A DNA stretch of 64,000 nucleotides from positions 1-64,000 of the forward strand of contig NZ_BAXZ01000026.1 of NCBI RefSeq assembly GCF_000684975.1. The letters run 5' to 3'. The position numbers and the translations under genes were made by a program. Below the pieces are notes generated by a model. It did no database searches. It had not been told where the DNA came from and saw nothing but the letters and a program-made list of their open reading frames with translations. Below are positions 34,656-43,417 of this stretch, one piece after another. Every line of letters starts with the position of its first letter. Within the stretch, counting starts at the first letter, position 1. This stretch comes from Paraburkholderia acidipaludis NBRC 101816. Its GTDB lineage: Bacteria > Pseudomonadota > Gammaproteobacteria > Burkholderiales > Burkholderiaceae.

Positions 34656-35282
34656 ATGTTCGGTCGATTCATGCCCACCGAGGGCAAGTTCTTCGAGATT
34701 TTCAACGCGCATGCAAAGTGCATGGTTTCCGCGAGCCAGGAGCTGGAGCTTCTGATCGACAACCTGGCCGACGCGGAAATGCACAAGCAGAACGTCCAGA
34801 CCGCCGAGAAGGCCGCCGACAAGCTCACGCACGAAGCGATCGACCTGCTGCACAAGACCTTCATTACGCCGCTGGACCGCGACGAGATCCACAAGCTGAT
34901 TTCGACGATGGACGACGCGCTCGACCTGATGGAAGACGTCGCCACGGCCATTTCGCTGTACGACGTGCAGGCGGTGACCGCGGAAGCGAGCCAGCTCGCG
35001 CACATCTGCACTACCACGACCCAGCGTGTTCAGACCGCCGTGGGGCTGCTCTCGGACATGAAGCAGGCGCGCGAGATCCTGAAGGCGTGCGAGGACATCG
35101 ACCGCCTGGAGTCGGACGCGGACCGCCTGCTGCGCTCCGCAATCTCGAAGCTCTTCCGCGAGGAAGACAACGTCAAGACGCTGATCAAGCTGAAGGCCAT
35201 CTACGAGTTGCTCGAGGCGATCACCGACAAATGCGAGGATGTGGCGAACATCATCGAAGGCATCGTGCTGGAAAACGCCTGA
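34656..35282 (+). CDS. DUF47 (PhoU-like) protein paired with Pit
   Basis: A 208-residue all-helical protein of the DUF47/YkaA family: MFGRFMPTEGKFFEIFNAHA at the start, FITPLDRDEIHKLISTMDDA and a final AITDKCEDVANIIEGIVLEN. These proteins resemble PhoU and are encoded directly before Pit transporters, where they probably modulate phosphate uptake. The first ATG matching the family is 34656; 10 bp separate its stop from pit. Upstream Pho-box-like repeats suggest phosphate-dependent control. Confidence 0.9.
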   Translation: MFGRFMPTEGKFFEIFNAHAKCMVSASQELELLIDNLADAEMHKQNVQTAEKAADKLTHEAIDLLHKTFITPLDRDEIHKLISTMDDALDLMEDVATAISLYDVQAVTAEASQLAHICTTTTQRVQTAVGLLSDMKQAREILKACEDIDRLESDADRLLRSAISKLFREEDNVKTLIKLKAIYELLEAITDKCEDVANIIEGIVLENA

Positions 35283-35292
35283 GCTCGCCGCG

Positions 35293-36303
35293 ATGCAATC
35301 GATACAACTCGCCATCTGGGTGGTCGCGTCGCTCGTCGCCATCTCGCTGATCTTCGACTTCATGAACGGCTTTCACGACGCGGCGAACTCGATCGCCACG
35401 GTCGTGTCGACGGGCGTCCTCAAGCCGCAGCAGGCGGTGGCGTTCGCGGCCATGTTCAACGTCATCGCCTATTTCGTGTTCCACCTGAAGGTGGCGCAAA
35501 CGGTAGGCAAGGGCACCATCGATCCCGATATCGTCGACCACTATGTCGTGTTCGGCGCGCTCGTGGGCGCGATCGGCTGGAACGTGCTGACCTGGTATTA
35601 CGGCATTCCGTCGAGTTCGTCGCACGCGCTGATTGGCGGACTCGTGGGCGCGGCGCTCGCCAAGTCGGGCTGGCATTCGCTGAACTTCGACGGCCTCATG
35701 AAGACCGTCGCGTTCATCTTCATCTCGCCGCTGCTCGGTTTCATCCTCGGCTCGTTCTTCATGCTGCTCGTGTCGTGGCTGTATTTCCGCACGCCGCCGA
35801 GCAAGGTGGACCGGCGCTTCCGCCGGCTGCAGCTGATTTCCGCGAGCTTCTATAGCCTTGGCCACGGCGGCAACGACGCACAAAAGACCATCGGCATCAT
35901 CTGGATGCTGCTGATCGCCACGGGCTACGCTTCGGCCACGGCCGCTGCGCCGCCGATCTGGGTGGTGGGCGGCTGCTATCTGTCGATGGGGATCGGCACG
36001 CTGTTCGGCGGCTGGCGGATCGTGCGGACGATGGGGCAGAAGATCACCAAGCTCAAGCCGGTGGGCGGTTTCTGCGCCGAGACAGGCGGGGCGATCACGC
36101 TCTTCACTGCCTCCTGGCTCGGCATCCCCGTTTCGACCACACATACCATCACCGGCGCCATCGTCGGCGTGGGGGCGACGCAAAAGCTCTCCGCCGTGCG
36201 CTGGGGCGTGGCTGGAAACATCGTTTGGGCATGGGTGCTCACGATTCCGGCTTCCGCCGCGCTCGCCGCTGCGGGCTGGTGGCTGGGGCACCGTCTGATG
36301 TGA
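35293..36303 (+). CDS. pit: Low-affinity inorganic phosphate transporter (PiT family)
   Basis: A 336-residue inner-membrane protein with about ten helices. The two inverted PiT signature motifs are clear: FDFMNGFHDAANSIATVVST near the N-terminus and LGHGGNDAQKTIGII in the centre. GIPSSSSHALIGGLVGA and GIPVSTTHTITGAIVGVGAT are the paired substrate-site loops. It carries metal-phosphate in symport with protons. It is in an operon with the DUF47 gene and followed by a terminator. Confidence 0.94.
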   Translation: MQSIQLAIWVVASLVAISLIFDFMNGFHDAANSIATVVSTGVLKPQQAVAFAAMFNVIAYFVFHLKVAQTVGKGTIDPDIVDHYVVFGALVGAIGWNVLTWYYGIPSSSSHALIGGLVGAALAKSGWHSLNFDGLMKTVAFIFISPLLGFILGSFFMLLVSWLYFRTPPSKVDRRFRRLQLISASFYSLGHGGNDAQKTIGIIWMLLIATGYASATAAAPPIWVVGGCYLSMGIGTLFGGWRIVRTMGQKITKLKPVGGFCAETGGAITLFTASWLGIPVSTTHTITGAIVGVGATQKLSAVRWGVAGNIVWAWVLTIPASAALAAAGWWLGHRLM

Positions 36304-36309
36304 TGCAGT

Positions 36310-36346
36310 GCCCGGCGCCGCCGCAGGCCGCGCCGGGCCGTTTTTT
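36310..36346 (+). terminator. Rho-independent terminator after pit
   Basis: A perfect 9-bp stem, GCCCGGCGC/GCGCCGGGC, followed by CG and six T, starts 7 bp after the pit stop codon. Confidence 0.85.
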
Positions 36347-36357
36347 GCGGATAGGGC

Positions 36358-37164
36358 TCAGATGATCGGCGCCGAGCCGCCGTCCATGGGGATCAACGCG
36401 CCCGTGACGTAACTGGCGCGGCGGCTTGCCAGAAAGAGCGCGACATCGGCGACTTCTTCCGGCTTCGCATAGCGCCCGAGCGGCACCTTGGCCTCGCTGC
36501 GCTCAAGCACCGTTTTCTTGTCGGTGCCTTCCCTCCCAGCTTCCAGTTCCAGCGCTTCCTGTATCCGCTCCGTGAGCGTCGAGCCTGGATTGATCGCGTT
36601 GATGCGGATGCCGTAGCGCGCGTGATAGTGCGCGAGCCCCACGGTCGCGAGCATCAGCGCGGCATTGGCGGCGCCTCCCGCGATATGGATGTCGCTCGCG
36701 TACTTGCCGCCCATGCCGATGATGTTCACGATCGTGCCGGGCTCCGCAACGTCGCCGGCTTTCACGCGTTCCACCATGCGCCGCAGCACCTCCTGCTGCG
36801 GGTAGATGTACGGGAAGTACTTGGCTTCCATGGTCGCCCTGAAGGCTTCGGCGTCGAGCGTTTCGGGATCGTAGCGGCGCGCGGCGCCCGCGCTGTTGAC
36901 GAGGACGTCGATGGGGCCGACGCTCGTCGAGACGTCTTCGACCACGTCGGCGGCGCTGTGCGGTTCGTGCAGGTCGGCGCGCGTGAGGTGCACGTGCAGT
37001 CCCTCGCTGGCCAGTTGTTCGCGCGCGCGAGCCAGATTGGCGGGGTCGCGCGAAACGATGGCCACCCGCGCACCTTCTCTCGCAAACGCCCGGGCGCAGG
37101 CGAGGCCGATACCTTTGCTGCCGCCGGTGATCAGAACCACCTTGTTGTTGAGTCCAAGATCCAT
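36358..37164 (-). CDS. SDR-fold protein lacking the catalytic tetrad
   Basis: A 268-residue protein with a standard short-chain dehydrogenase cofactor motif, TGGSKGIG (14-21), and the NSAG strand. Aligned without gaps to typical SDRs, the active-site residues are replaced: the helix-4 Asn by Lys (MEAKYFPY), the Ser by Gly (NIIGMGG), and the Tyr-x3-Lys by Gly-x3-Asn (GGAANAAL). INPGSTLTERIQ and a final ALIPMDGGSAPI are SDR-like. The cofactor may still bind, but classical proton relay is not possible. It is monocistronic and converges on pit. Function unknown. Confidence 0.85.
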   Translation of the reverse strand: MDLGLNNKVVLITGGSKGIGLACARAFAREGARVAIVSRDPANLARAREQLASEGLHVHLTRADLHEPHSAADVVEDVSTSVGPIDVLVNSAGAARRYDPETLDAEAFRATMEAKYFPYIYPQQEVLRRMVERVKAGDVAEPGTIVNIIGMGGKYASDIHIAGGAANAALMLATVGLAHYHARYGIRINAINPGSTLTERIQEALELEAGREGTDKKTVLERSEAKVPLGRYAKPEEVADVALFLASRRASYVTGALIPMDGGSAPII

Positions 37165-37291
37165 CGCTGCCTCGCTTGCCTTGCTACGGAAGGGGTATCA
37201 AAGACGATAGCAGACGCAGCGGGCAGCGCAAACCGCGTTGGCCGTCCGGCCAGGGGGCTCTGCGCCATGCGGTGTTGCGAGGTGCGGGGCG

Positions 37292-38461
37292 TCAGTAGCC
37301 GCCGTTGGCGAAGCGGGCGATAGGGTCGTCGCTCGATTGCGTGGGGGCGCGCTGTGCGGTGCCTGCTGTCGAAGCGCGCATGATCTGCACCGGTTCGGCG
37401 GCGGGCTGGACGGCCGCCGAGCCGGCCCGCGCAGCCTGGCGTTCGGCCGTGGCGGCGGCCGGCGGCGGTGGTTCGAAGGCATCCGCCGCAGCGTCGATCG
37501 GGTCGGGTTGCGCGGCAGTTGCGGTTGGGGCGGGCGGGGCTGTTGAAGTCGCTGGCGCGCTGCCGCCATTGGCGGCCACGCCGGCAACCGGCGCAGCCAC
37601 GCCTGGCGCAACTGCGCCGGCTTGACGCGCCTGCATTTGAGCCGCGCCGAGCGTTGCGGGCGGCGGCTCGAACGCATCGGCCTGCGCGGCTGTGGGCGTG
37701 GCCGGCGCCGGGGTCGTAGCCGGGGTATAGGCAGGTGCGACGGCAACTGGCGCTACGGCAGCCGTCAGCCGGTTCTGATCGGCGGGAGCGGTTCGCGCAG
37801 CAGGAGGCGCCGTGACAGCCGTCGCTACCACCGGCGCGGGTGCCGGCATGACCGCGGTCGCGGCGCCGGGACCCTGCGCCGGCGCGGACGCTTCCCAGGT
37901 CGGCGTCTCAAACGGCGCCGGCGTCTGTTTTGGCGGCGCCATCCGGCGAATGCCGTCGAAGTGCTTCGCCCAGTAGGGATTGGTCAGATAGTCGAGCCGC
38001 ACGGTCCCGCCGGTCGAAGGCGCGTTCACGAAGCGCAGCTTGCCCACATAGATGCCCACGTGTGAATGCGGTCGTCCGGTCGTGTTGAAGAACACGAGGT
38101 CGCCGGCCGCGATTTCGTCGGGGTCGATGCTCTGCCCGCGCTCGCTCATTTCCGCGGTGGTGCGCGGCAGGTCCACGGAGGCGGCCCGCGCCAGCACGTA
38201 CTTGACGAGACCGCTGCAATCGAAGCCGCTGTCGGGCGTATTGCCGCCCCAGCGGTAGGGTATGCCCACGAGCCCCATGGCCTCGATGGAGATTTCCTCG
38301 CGGCCGATGCTGTGGTCGACGAAATCCGGGAAGCCCGGCGGCCGGGTGCGCCAGGCATCGGCGGTCGTGGACGAACCGCTGCTGCGCGAAACCCGCTCCG
38401 GCGCGCTGGAGCAGGCAGCCAGAAAAATCACGATCAGTAACGGAAGCCAGAGTCGGCGCAT
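37292..38461 (-). CDS. NlpC/P60-family lipoprotein with a long Ala/Pro tail
   Basis: A 389-residue protein. The signal MRRLWLPLLIVIFLAAC contains a lipobox with Cys17, so it is a lipoprotein. Residues 55-165 form an NlpC/P60 cysteine peptidase domain with Cys82 (GFDCSGLV) and His134 (HSHVGIYVG), typical of gamma-D-glutamyl-diaminopimelate endopeptidases. The remaining ~215 residues are low-complexity Ala/Pro/Thr with two copies of DAFEPPPA, probably a flexible wall-spanning or surface tail. The ATG at 38461 is used; another lies 24 bp upstream. Confidence 0.88.
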   Translation of the reverse strand: MRRLWLPLLIVIFLAACSSAPERVSRSSGSSTTADAWRTRPPGFPDFVDHSIGREEISIEAMGLVGIPYRWGGNTPDSGFDCSGLVKYVLARAASVDLPRTTAEMSERGQSIDPDEIAAGDLVFFNTTGRPHSHVGIYVGKLRFVNAPSTGGTVRLDYLTNPYWAKHFDGIRRMAPPKQTPAPFETPTWEASAPAQGPGAATAVMPAPAPVVATAVTAPPAARTAPADQNRLTAAVAPVAVAPAYTPATTPAPATPTAAQADAFEPPPATLGAAQMQARQAGAVAPGVAAPVAGVAANGGSAPATSTAPPAPTATAAQPDPIDAAADAFEPPPPAAATAERQAARAGSAAVQPAAEPVQIMRASTAGTAQRAPTQSSDDPIARFANGGY

Positions 38462-38607
38462 GAAACAACGCTCGGGCGACGACATCCACCCGGGGGATAG
38501 CCGGTAATGCGCCGATAGTAGCCCGGCTGGCGGGGCTGTCGCAAGAATTCTTGATAATTTACTTAAACTTCGTACAAAAGATGTTGCTTCCCGGGCACGC
38601 CACGTTA

Positions 38608-38646
38608 TAAAAAAAGGACCGTATCCGGCGATCCGGAACGGTCCTT
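38608..38646 (-). terminator. Rho-independent terminator after phoH
   Basis: On the minus strand AAGGACCGT pairs with ACGGTCCTT (with inner TCCGG/CCGGA pairs) and is followed by a run of T. It lies 30 bp after the phoH stop. Confidence 0.85.
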
Positions 38647-38676
38647 CGGGGGTTGCTCAGAGGGTGTGGAACGCGC

Positions 38677-40500
38677 TTACAGGATGTCCGACGCGTAGTC
38701 CGCGAGGCGCGAGCGCTCGCCGCGCGCGAGCGTGACGTGGCCGCTGTGCGCCCAGCCCTTGAAGCGGTCGACGACGTAGGTGAGGCCCGAGCTGCCTTCG
38801 GTCAGATACGGCGTGTCGATCTGCGCAATATTGCCGAGGCAGACGATCTTCGTGCCCGGGCCCGCGCGCGTGACGAGCGTCTTCATCTGCTTCGGCGTCA
38901 GGTTCTGCGCCTCGTCGATGATCAGATACTTGTCGACGAACGTGCGGCCGCGCATGAAGTTCATGCTCTTGACCTTCAGGCGCGAGCGGATCAGTTCCTG
39001 CGTGGCGGCGCGGCCCCATTCGCCGGCGGCGTCGTCGGTTTTCTGGAGCACTTCGAGGTTATCGTCGAAGGCGCCCATCCAGGGCTGCATTTTTTCCTCT
39101 TCCGTGCCCGGCAGGAAGCCGATGTCCTCGCCGACGGGCACCGTCGCGCGCGTCACGATGATCTCGTTGTAGCGCTTGTCGTCGAGCACCTGCGCAAGGC
39201 CGGCCGCGAGCGCCACGAGCGTCTTGCCCGTGCCCGCCTGGCCGAGCAGCGTCACGAAGTCGATGTCGGGATTCATCAGCAGGTTCAGCGCGAAGTTCTG
39301 CTCGCGGTTGCGCGCCGTGATGCCCCATACGTTGTTCTTGTGGTGGCCGTAGTCGCGTAGCGTCTGCAGGAGCGCCGTTTTGCCGTTGAGCTCGCGCACG
39401 ATCGCGTGGAACGCGGGTTCGCCGTTCTGCGGCTCCAGATAGACGAACTCGTTCACGAGCATTGACGCGCACTCGGGACCCGTCACGCGGTAGTAGGTCG
39501 TGCCGGACTTGGTGTCCTGCCACGATTCCATGCCCTTGGCGTGCTTCGCCCAGAAGTCCTGCGACAGCGCGCGGATGCCCGAGTAGAGCAGGTCCTTGTC
39601 TTCGAGAACCTGGTCGTTGAAGTAATCTTCGGCGGGCAGGCCGAGCGCATGCGCCTTGATGCGCATATTGATGTCTTTCGACACCAGCACGACAAGGCGG
39701 TCCGGCCGGTCGCGCTGCAGCGCGCGCACGACGCCGAGGATCTGGTTGTCGGCCTTGCCTTCGGGCAGGCCGTCCACCGGATCGATGTGCGTGAGCGTGG
39801 TCTGGAAATACAGGCGTCCGAGCGCCTCGCGGCTGCCGAGGCGCGCCAGCGAAATGCCTTCGGAGATCGGGCCCGCGTTGGCAACGAGCTGGTCGAGCGT
39901 GCGGCTCACCTGGCGCGCGTTGCGCGCCACTTCCGACATGCCCTTTTTGTGATTGTCGAGTTCCTCCAACGTCATCATCGGCAGATAGACGTCGTGTTCC
40001 TCGAAGCGGAAGAGACAGGTCGGGTCGTGCATCAGCACGTTCGTGTCGAGCACGAAGAGCTTGCGCACTTCGGTGCCTTCTTCCGGATGCAGGCGTTTTT
40101 TCGCGGTGCCGCGCGTGCCCGGTGCGGGCGTCGCGCCGGCGGTCTTGCCCGCGCCCGGTTTGCCGCTGCGGGCAATCGGCGCTTCGGTTTCGACATCCGC
40201 TTCCATGGGCTGCAGGAGCGCCGCGGTCTGCTTGCGCTTGCGGGCGGGTGCGGGCGCCACGGGTTCGAGCGCAGCCAGCTCCGCGCCGCCGACGGGCAGC
40301 GGCACCGTGCGCAACGTCGTGGCGGCGTTGGCGGCCGGCGTCATCGGCTCGGCGACACTCGCGGCGCCGTATTCGGCAACGTCGAGCGCGTCATTGTCGC
40401 TCGCCGTTTTGCGCGTGCTGCGCGTGGTCCGCGCGCGCGCCTTGTATTCCTCGGGCGGCAGCAGATTGCCGAGCTTGCTGGGGGGGGTAGGCAAAGGCAT
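38677..40500 (-). CDS. phoH: PhoH-family ATPase with N-terminal PIN domain
   Basis: A 607-residue fusion. Residues 1-145 are low-complexity and probably disordered. Residues 147-290 are a PIN nuclease-like domain starting LFVLDTNVLMHDP (Asp152) with conserved acidic residues (TLEELDNHKKG, SKDINMRIKA). Residues 395-600 are the PhoH ATPase with Walker A LLGQAGTGKT (418-427) and Walker B YLIIDEAQNLT. PIN-PhoH proteins are linked to RNA unwinding and cleavage. The start MPLPTPPSKL at 40500 includes an eight-base poly-C run in the coding strand. Its stop is followed by a strong terminator. Confidence 0.93.
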   Translation of the reverse strand: MPLPTPPSKLGNLLPPEEYKARARTTRSTRKTASDNDALDVAEYGAASVAEPMTPAANAATTLRTVPLPVGGAELAALEPVAPAPARKRKQTAALLQPMEADVETEAPIARSGKPGAGKTAGATPAPGTRGTAKKRLHPEEGTEVRKLFVLDTNVLMHDPTCLFRFEEHDVYLPMMTLEELDNHKKGMSEVARNARQVSRTLDQLVANAGPISEGISLARLGSREALGRLYFQTTLTHIDPVDGLPEGKADNQILGVVRALQRDRPDRLVVLVSKDINMRIKAHALGLPAEDYFNDQVLEDKDLLYSGIRALSQDFWAKHAKGMESWQDTKSGTTYYRVTGPECASMLVNEFVYLEPQNGEPAFHAIVRELNGKTALLQTLRDYGHHKNNVWGITARNREQNFALNLLMNPDIDFVTLLGQAGTGKTLVALAAGLAQVLDDKRYNEIIVTRATVPVGEDIGFLPGTEEEKMQPWMGAFDDNLEVLQKTDDAAGEWGRAATQELIRSRLKVKSMNFMRGRTFVDKYLIIDEAQNLTPKQMKTLVTRAGPGTKIVCLGNIAQIDTPYLTEGSSGLTYVVDRFKGWAHSGHVTLARGERSRLADYASDIL

Positions 40501-40718
40501 GGTGTCCCTCGAAAAAATCGGGTCGAGTGGGCGCGGTGTTAACCGTGCGGTGCGCTTTCGGGCGACGCGCTCGGATGCCGGGTGGGCGCCCGCCGCTGTC
40601 GCGCTGGGTGCGCGCTCAGGTCTGGAAATGCCGGTTCGCCTGGTTTTCGATCGGCTCCTTGACGTAGACGCGCGCCGGGTCGCTAGGCCGGTGCGGCGTA
40701 GAGGGAGTGAGAACAAAC

Positions 40719-40756
40719 AAAAAAGCCGCCGCCCCGACTGACGAGGCAAGCGGCTT
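40719..40756 (-). terminator. Rho-independent terminator downstream of bcp
   Basis: On the minus strand AAGCCGCTTG... pairs with ...GCGGCTT and is followed by six T. It lies about 120 bp after the bcp stop and before phoH, separating the two transcripts. Confidence 0.65.
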
Positions 40757-40873
40757 GACTGCTTCGCGGCGCGGTAGGGCTTGAGCGGTCATCCTGTGAC
40801 CGTTGGCGAAACCGCGGCAATGCGAATAAAAATGGGGTGGACAGGCACTCATTGCAGCCCAATATAACGCGCC

Positions 40874-41335
40874 TCAAAGCGCTTGTACAGCCTCCAGGAC
40901 CTCGTCGACATGGCCCGGAACCTTGATGCCGCGCCACTCTCGGCGCAACACGCCAGCGGCGTCGATGAGGAAGGTGGAGCGTTCGATGCCACGTACTTCT
41001 TTGCCATACATTTTCTTCATTTTGATGACGCTGAAGAGCGTGCACAGCGCTTCATCGCCATCCGATACCAAGGTAAACGGCAATTCGAGCCTGGCCTTGA
41101 AGTTATCGTGCGAGCGCACGCTGTCGCGCGACACGCCGACGATCTGCGCGCCCGCCTTCTTGAACTTCGGATTGAGGTCGCGGAATTGCAAGCCCTCGGT
41201 CGTGCAGCCCGGGGTGTTGTCCTTCGGATAGAAGTACAGCACGATCTTGCTGCCTTTGAGGCTGGAAAGCGTGAAGTCGCCGCCGGTAGCGGGTGCGGTG
41301 AAGTCGGGAACGGGTTGGTCGACTGCGATGGGCAC
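40874..41335 (-). CDS. bcp: Thiol peroxidase of the Bcp/PrxQ family
   Basis: A 153-residue peroxiredoxin: PDFTAPATGGDFTLSSLKGS, then YFYPKDNTPGCTTEGLQFRD with the peroxidatic Cys44. The resolving cysteine five residues later (Cys50 in E. coli Bcp) is absent (TTEGLQFRD). The only other cysteine is Cys98. It may therefore use a one-Cys mechanism or Cys98. It reduces peroxides with thioredoxin or other thiols. It lies upstream of phoH on the same strand but behind a terminator. Confidence 0.93.
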   Translation of the reverse strand: MPIAVDQPVPDFTAPATGGDFTLSSLKGSKIVLYFYPKDNTPGCTTEGLQFRDLNPKFKKAGAQIVGVSRDSVRSHDNFKARLELPFTLVSDGDEALCTLFSVIKMKKMYGKEVRGIERSTFLIDAAGVLRREWRGIKVPGHVDEVLEAVQAL

Positions 41336-41448
41336 GAGGTCCTCCGGTTGTTATTGTCGGGCGTAGCGCGAGGGCGGCGCGGCGCATTGCCGGGACGACG
41401 CCGTCCGGGACGCGAGAGAGACTCGAAAAACGCGTGCGGACGGCGAAT

Positions 41449-42345
41449 TCAGTCGGGCTGGACGATCAACTGGCCGGAGCGGCCGGTGATCTCGCCCCAG
41501 GTAACAGGGTACGATGGCAGCGAATCGCGGTCCAGCGTTGCATGGTAGTCACCCATCGTGGCAAACGTGTGGCCCTGCGCGCGCCAGCCCGCGAGCAGCT
41601 GCTCGAACACCGGTGCGAGTTTCTGGCCTTCCAGCTCCGCATGCAGCGTGAACACCTGGTCGTGCGGGTTGTTTTCCGTGAGCTTGAGCATCCAGGCGGC
41701 AACGCTGCCGGTGTCGACGCCATCCACGCCGAGCACTTCGTCGAGCGTGGGCAGCGTGGTCGGCATCTGCACGTGGTTCAGCGTGCGGCCTTCCACGACC
41801 GGCAGATAGGGCGAGTGCCCGCGCCCGTCCGAGGCGTAGCGCATGCCCCACGCGTCGATCTGCTCGAACGCCGCTTCGTTCATCTGCCAGCCGGCCGCGC
41901 CATGCGTGACGGGCGGCGCGCCGAAGATCTGCGCGAAGCGCTCGTGGCTCTTCTGCATCTCGCGCACGGTCCAGTCGCGCTCGCGAACGCGCACGTTGTC
42001 CTGCCAGTAGACGTGATCCCACGTGTGGATGCCGCATTCGAAGCCGGCCTCGTGGATCGCGCGCATCTCGGCCGCGGCGCGCACGCCGATGTCGGGACCG
42101 GGCAGTAGCACGCCGTACATCAGCTGCTTCACGCCGTAGTGCTCGACCACGGACGTGCGCGACACCTTCTTCAGAAAGCCCGGGCGGAACACGCGGCGCA
42201 GCGCCCAGCCCGTGTGGTCCGGGCCGAGGCTGAAGAGGAAGGTTGCGCGCGCCTTGTAGCAGTCGAAGATGCGGGCGAGATTCGGCACGCCTTCGCGCGT
42301 GCCGCGCAGCGTGTCGACGTCGATCTTGAGGACGATGCGGGCCAA
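41449..42345 (-). CDS. arnD: Ara4N-formyl-undecaprenyl-phosphate deformylase
   Basis: A 298-residue polysaccharide deacetylase-like enzyme: LKIDVDTLRGTREGVPNLAR at the start with the metal-binding Asp, CGIHTWDHVYWQDNVR with His residues, and SPYLPVVEGRTLNHVQMPTT. It removes the formyl group from Ara4FN-undecaprenyl phosphate so that Ara4N can move to lipid A. Last gene of the arn cluster, 25 bp after the dehydrogenase. In this genus Ara4N on lipid A contributes to polymyxin resistance and is essential in at least one species. Confidence 0.93.
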   Translation of the reverse strand: MARIVLKIDVDTLRGTREGVPNLARIFDCYKARATFLFSLGPDHTGWALRRVFRPGFLKKVSRTSVVEHYGVKQLMYGVLLPGPDIGVRAAAEMRAIHEAGFECGIHTWDHVYWQDNVRVRERDWTVREMQKSHERFAQIFGAPPVTHGAAGWQMNEAAFEQIDAWGMRYASDGRGHSPYLPVVEGRTLNHVQMPTTLPTLDEVLGVDGVDTGSVAAWMLKLTENNPHDQVFTLHAELEGQKLAPVFEQLLAGWRAQGHTFATMGDYHATLDRDSLPSYPVTWGEITGRSGQLIVQPD

Positions 42346-42370
42346 GTGCCAGGGTCCTTCGCGCGAGGCG

Positions 42371-43417
42371 TTATTGCTGCTCGACGAGGGCGCGCGCCTC
42401 GGCCACGTGGCCGCGGTACGCTTCGAAGATCTTGCGCAGCGCGTCGTCGAAGCTCGACTTCGGCGCCCAGGCGAGTTCCTGCATCGTGTTGTCGATCTTC
42501 GGCACGCGGTTCTGCACGTCCTGGTAGCCCGCGCCGTAGTACGCGCCGGACGACGTTTCGACGAGCTGCACCTTCTTCGCCGTTTCCGCGTACTCGGGGA
42601 ACTCGGCGGCGAGCGCGAGCATCTTGTGCGCGAGTTCGCGCACCGAGAAGTTATTGGTCGGGTTGCCGATGTTGTAGATCTTGCCCGAGGCCACGCCGCC
42701 CTTGTTCTCGATGATCTTCATGAGCGCTTCGATGCCGTCGTCGATGTCGGTGAACGCGCGCTTTTGCGCGCCGCCGTCGACGAGGCTGATGTTCTCGCCG
42801 CGCACGATATGGCCGAGGAACTGCGTCACGACGCGCGACGAACCTTCCTTCGGCGTGTAGATCGAGTCGAGGCCCGGGCCGATCCAGTTGAACGGACGGA
42901 ACAGCGTGAAGTTCAGGCCTTCCATGCCGTAGCCCCAGATCACGCGGTCCATGAGCTGCTTCGAGCACGCGTAGATCCAGCGCGGCTTGTTGATCGGACC
43001 GTAGGTCAGCGCGGAGGCGTCCGGGTCGAACTGTTCGTCCGAGCACATGCCGTAGACTTCCGAGGTCGACGGAAACACGAGATGCTTGCGGTACTTCACG
43101 GCCGAACGCACGATGGGCAGGTTCGCCTCGAAGTCGAGCTCGAACACGCGCAGCGGCTGCTGCACATAAGTAGCGGGCGTGGCGATCGCGACGAGCGGCA
43201 GGATCACGTCGCACTTCTTGACGTGGTACTCGACCCACTCCTTGTTGATCGTGATGTCGCCTTCGAAGAAGTGCATCCGCTCATGCTTGACGAGGTCGCC
43301 GAGGCGGTCCGTCTGCATGTCCATGCCGAACACTTCCCAGTTCGTGGTTTCGAGAATGCGCTTGGAGAGGTGGTGGCCGATGAAGCCGTTCACACCCAGG
43401 ATCAGGACTTTTTTCAT
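42371..43417 (-). CDS. UDP-glucuronate decarboxylase (ArnA dehydrogenase domain as a separate protein)
   Basis: A 348-residue extended SDR matching the C-terminal half of E. coli ArnA: KKVLILGVNGFIGHHLSKRI (NAD site), FPSTSEVYGMCSDEQFDPD, and the Tyr-x3-Lys in RWIYACSKQLMDR. FRPFNWIGPGLDS is also typical. It oxidises UDP-glucuronate to UDP-4-keto-pentose with loss of CO2. In enterics this is fused to the formyltransferase; here the two are separate genes overlapping by 4 bp. Sometimes annotated arnA or as bifunctional polymyxin resistance protein. Confidence 0.93.
   Translation of the reverse strand: MKKVLILGVNGFIGHHLSKRILETTNWEVFGMDMQTDRLGDLVKHERMHFFEGDITINKEWVEYHVKKCDVILPLVAIATPATYVQQPLRVFELDFEANLPIVRSAVKYRKHLVFPSTSEVYGMCSDEQFDPDASALTYGPINKPRWIYACSKQLMDRVIWGYGMEGLNFTLFRPFNWIGPGLDSIYTPKEGSSRVVTQFLGHIVRGENISLVDGGAQKRAFTDIDDGIEALMKIIENKGGVASGKIYNIGNPTNNFSVRELAHKMLALAAEFPEYAETAKKVQLVETSSGAYYGAGYQDVQNRVPKIDNTMQELAWAPKSSFDDALRKIFEAYRGHVAEARALVEQQ

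Noticed and set aside
40130..40165. GKPGAGKT in the phoH N-terminus as a second nucleotide-binding site
   Set aside because: It lies in a low-complexity, probably disordered region with no surrounding ATPase fold; the real Walker A is at residues 418-427.
40486..40494. Eight-base homopolymer run within codons 5-8 of phoH as a phase-variable switch
   Set aside because: Slippage would disrupt a conserved housekeeping gene, and a run of this length is common in GC-rich genomes.
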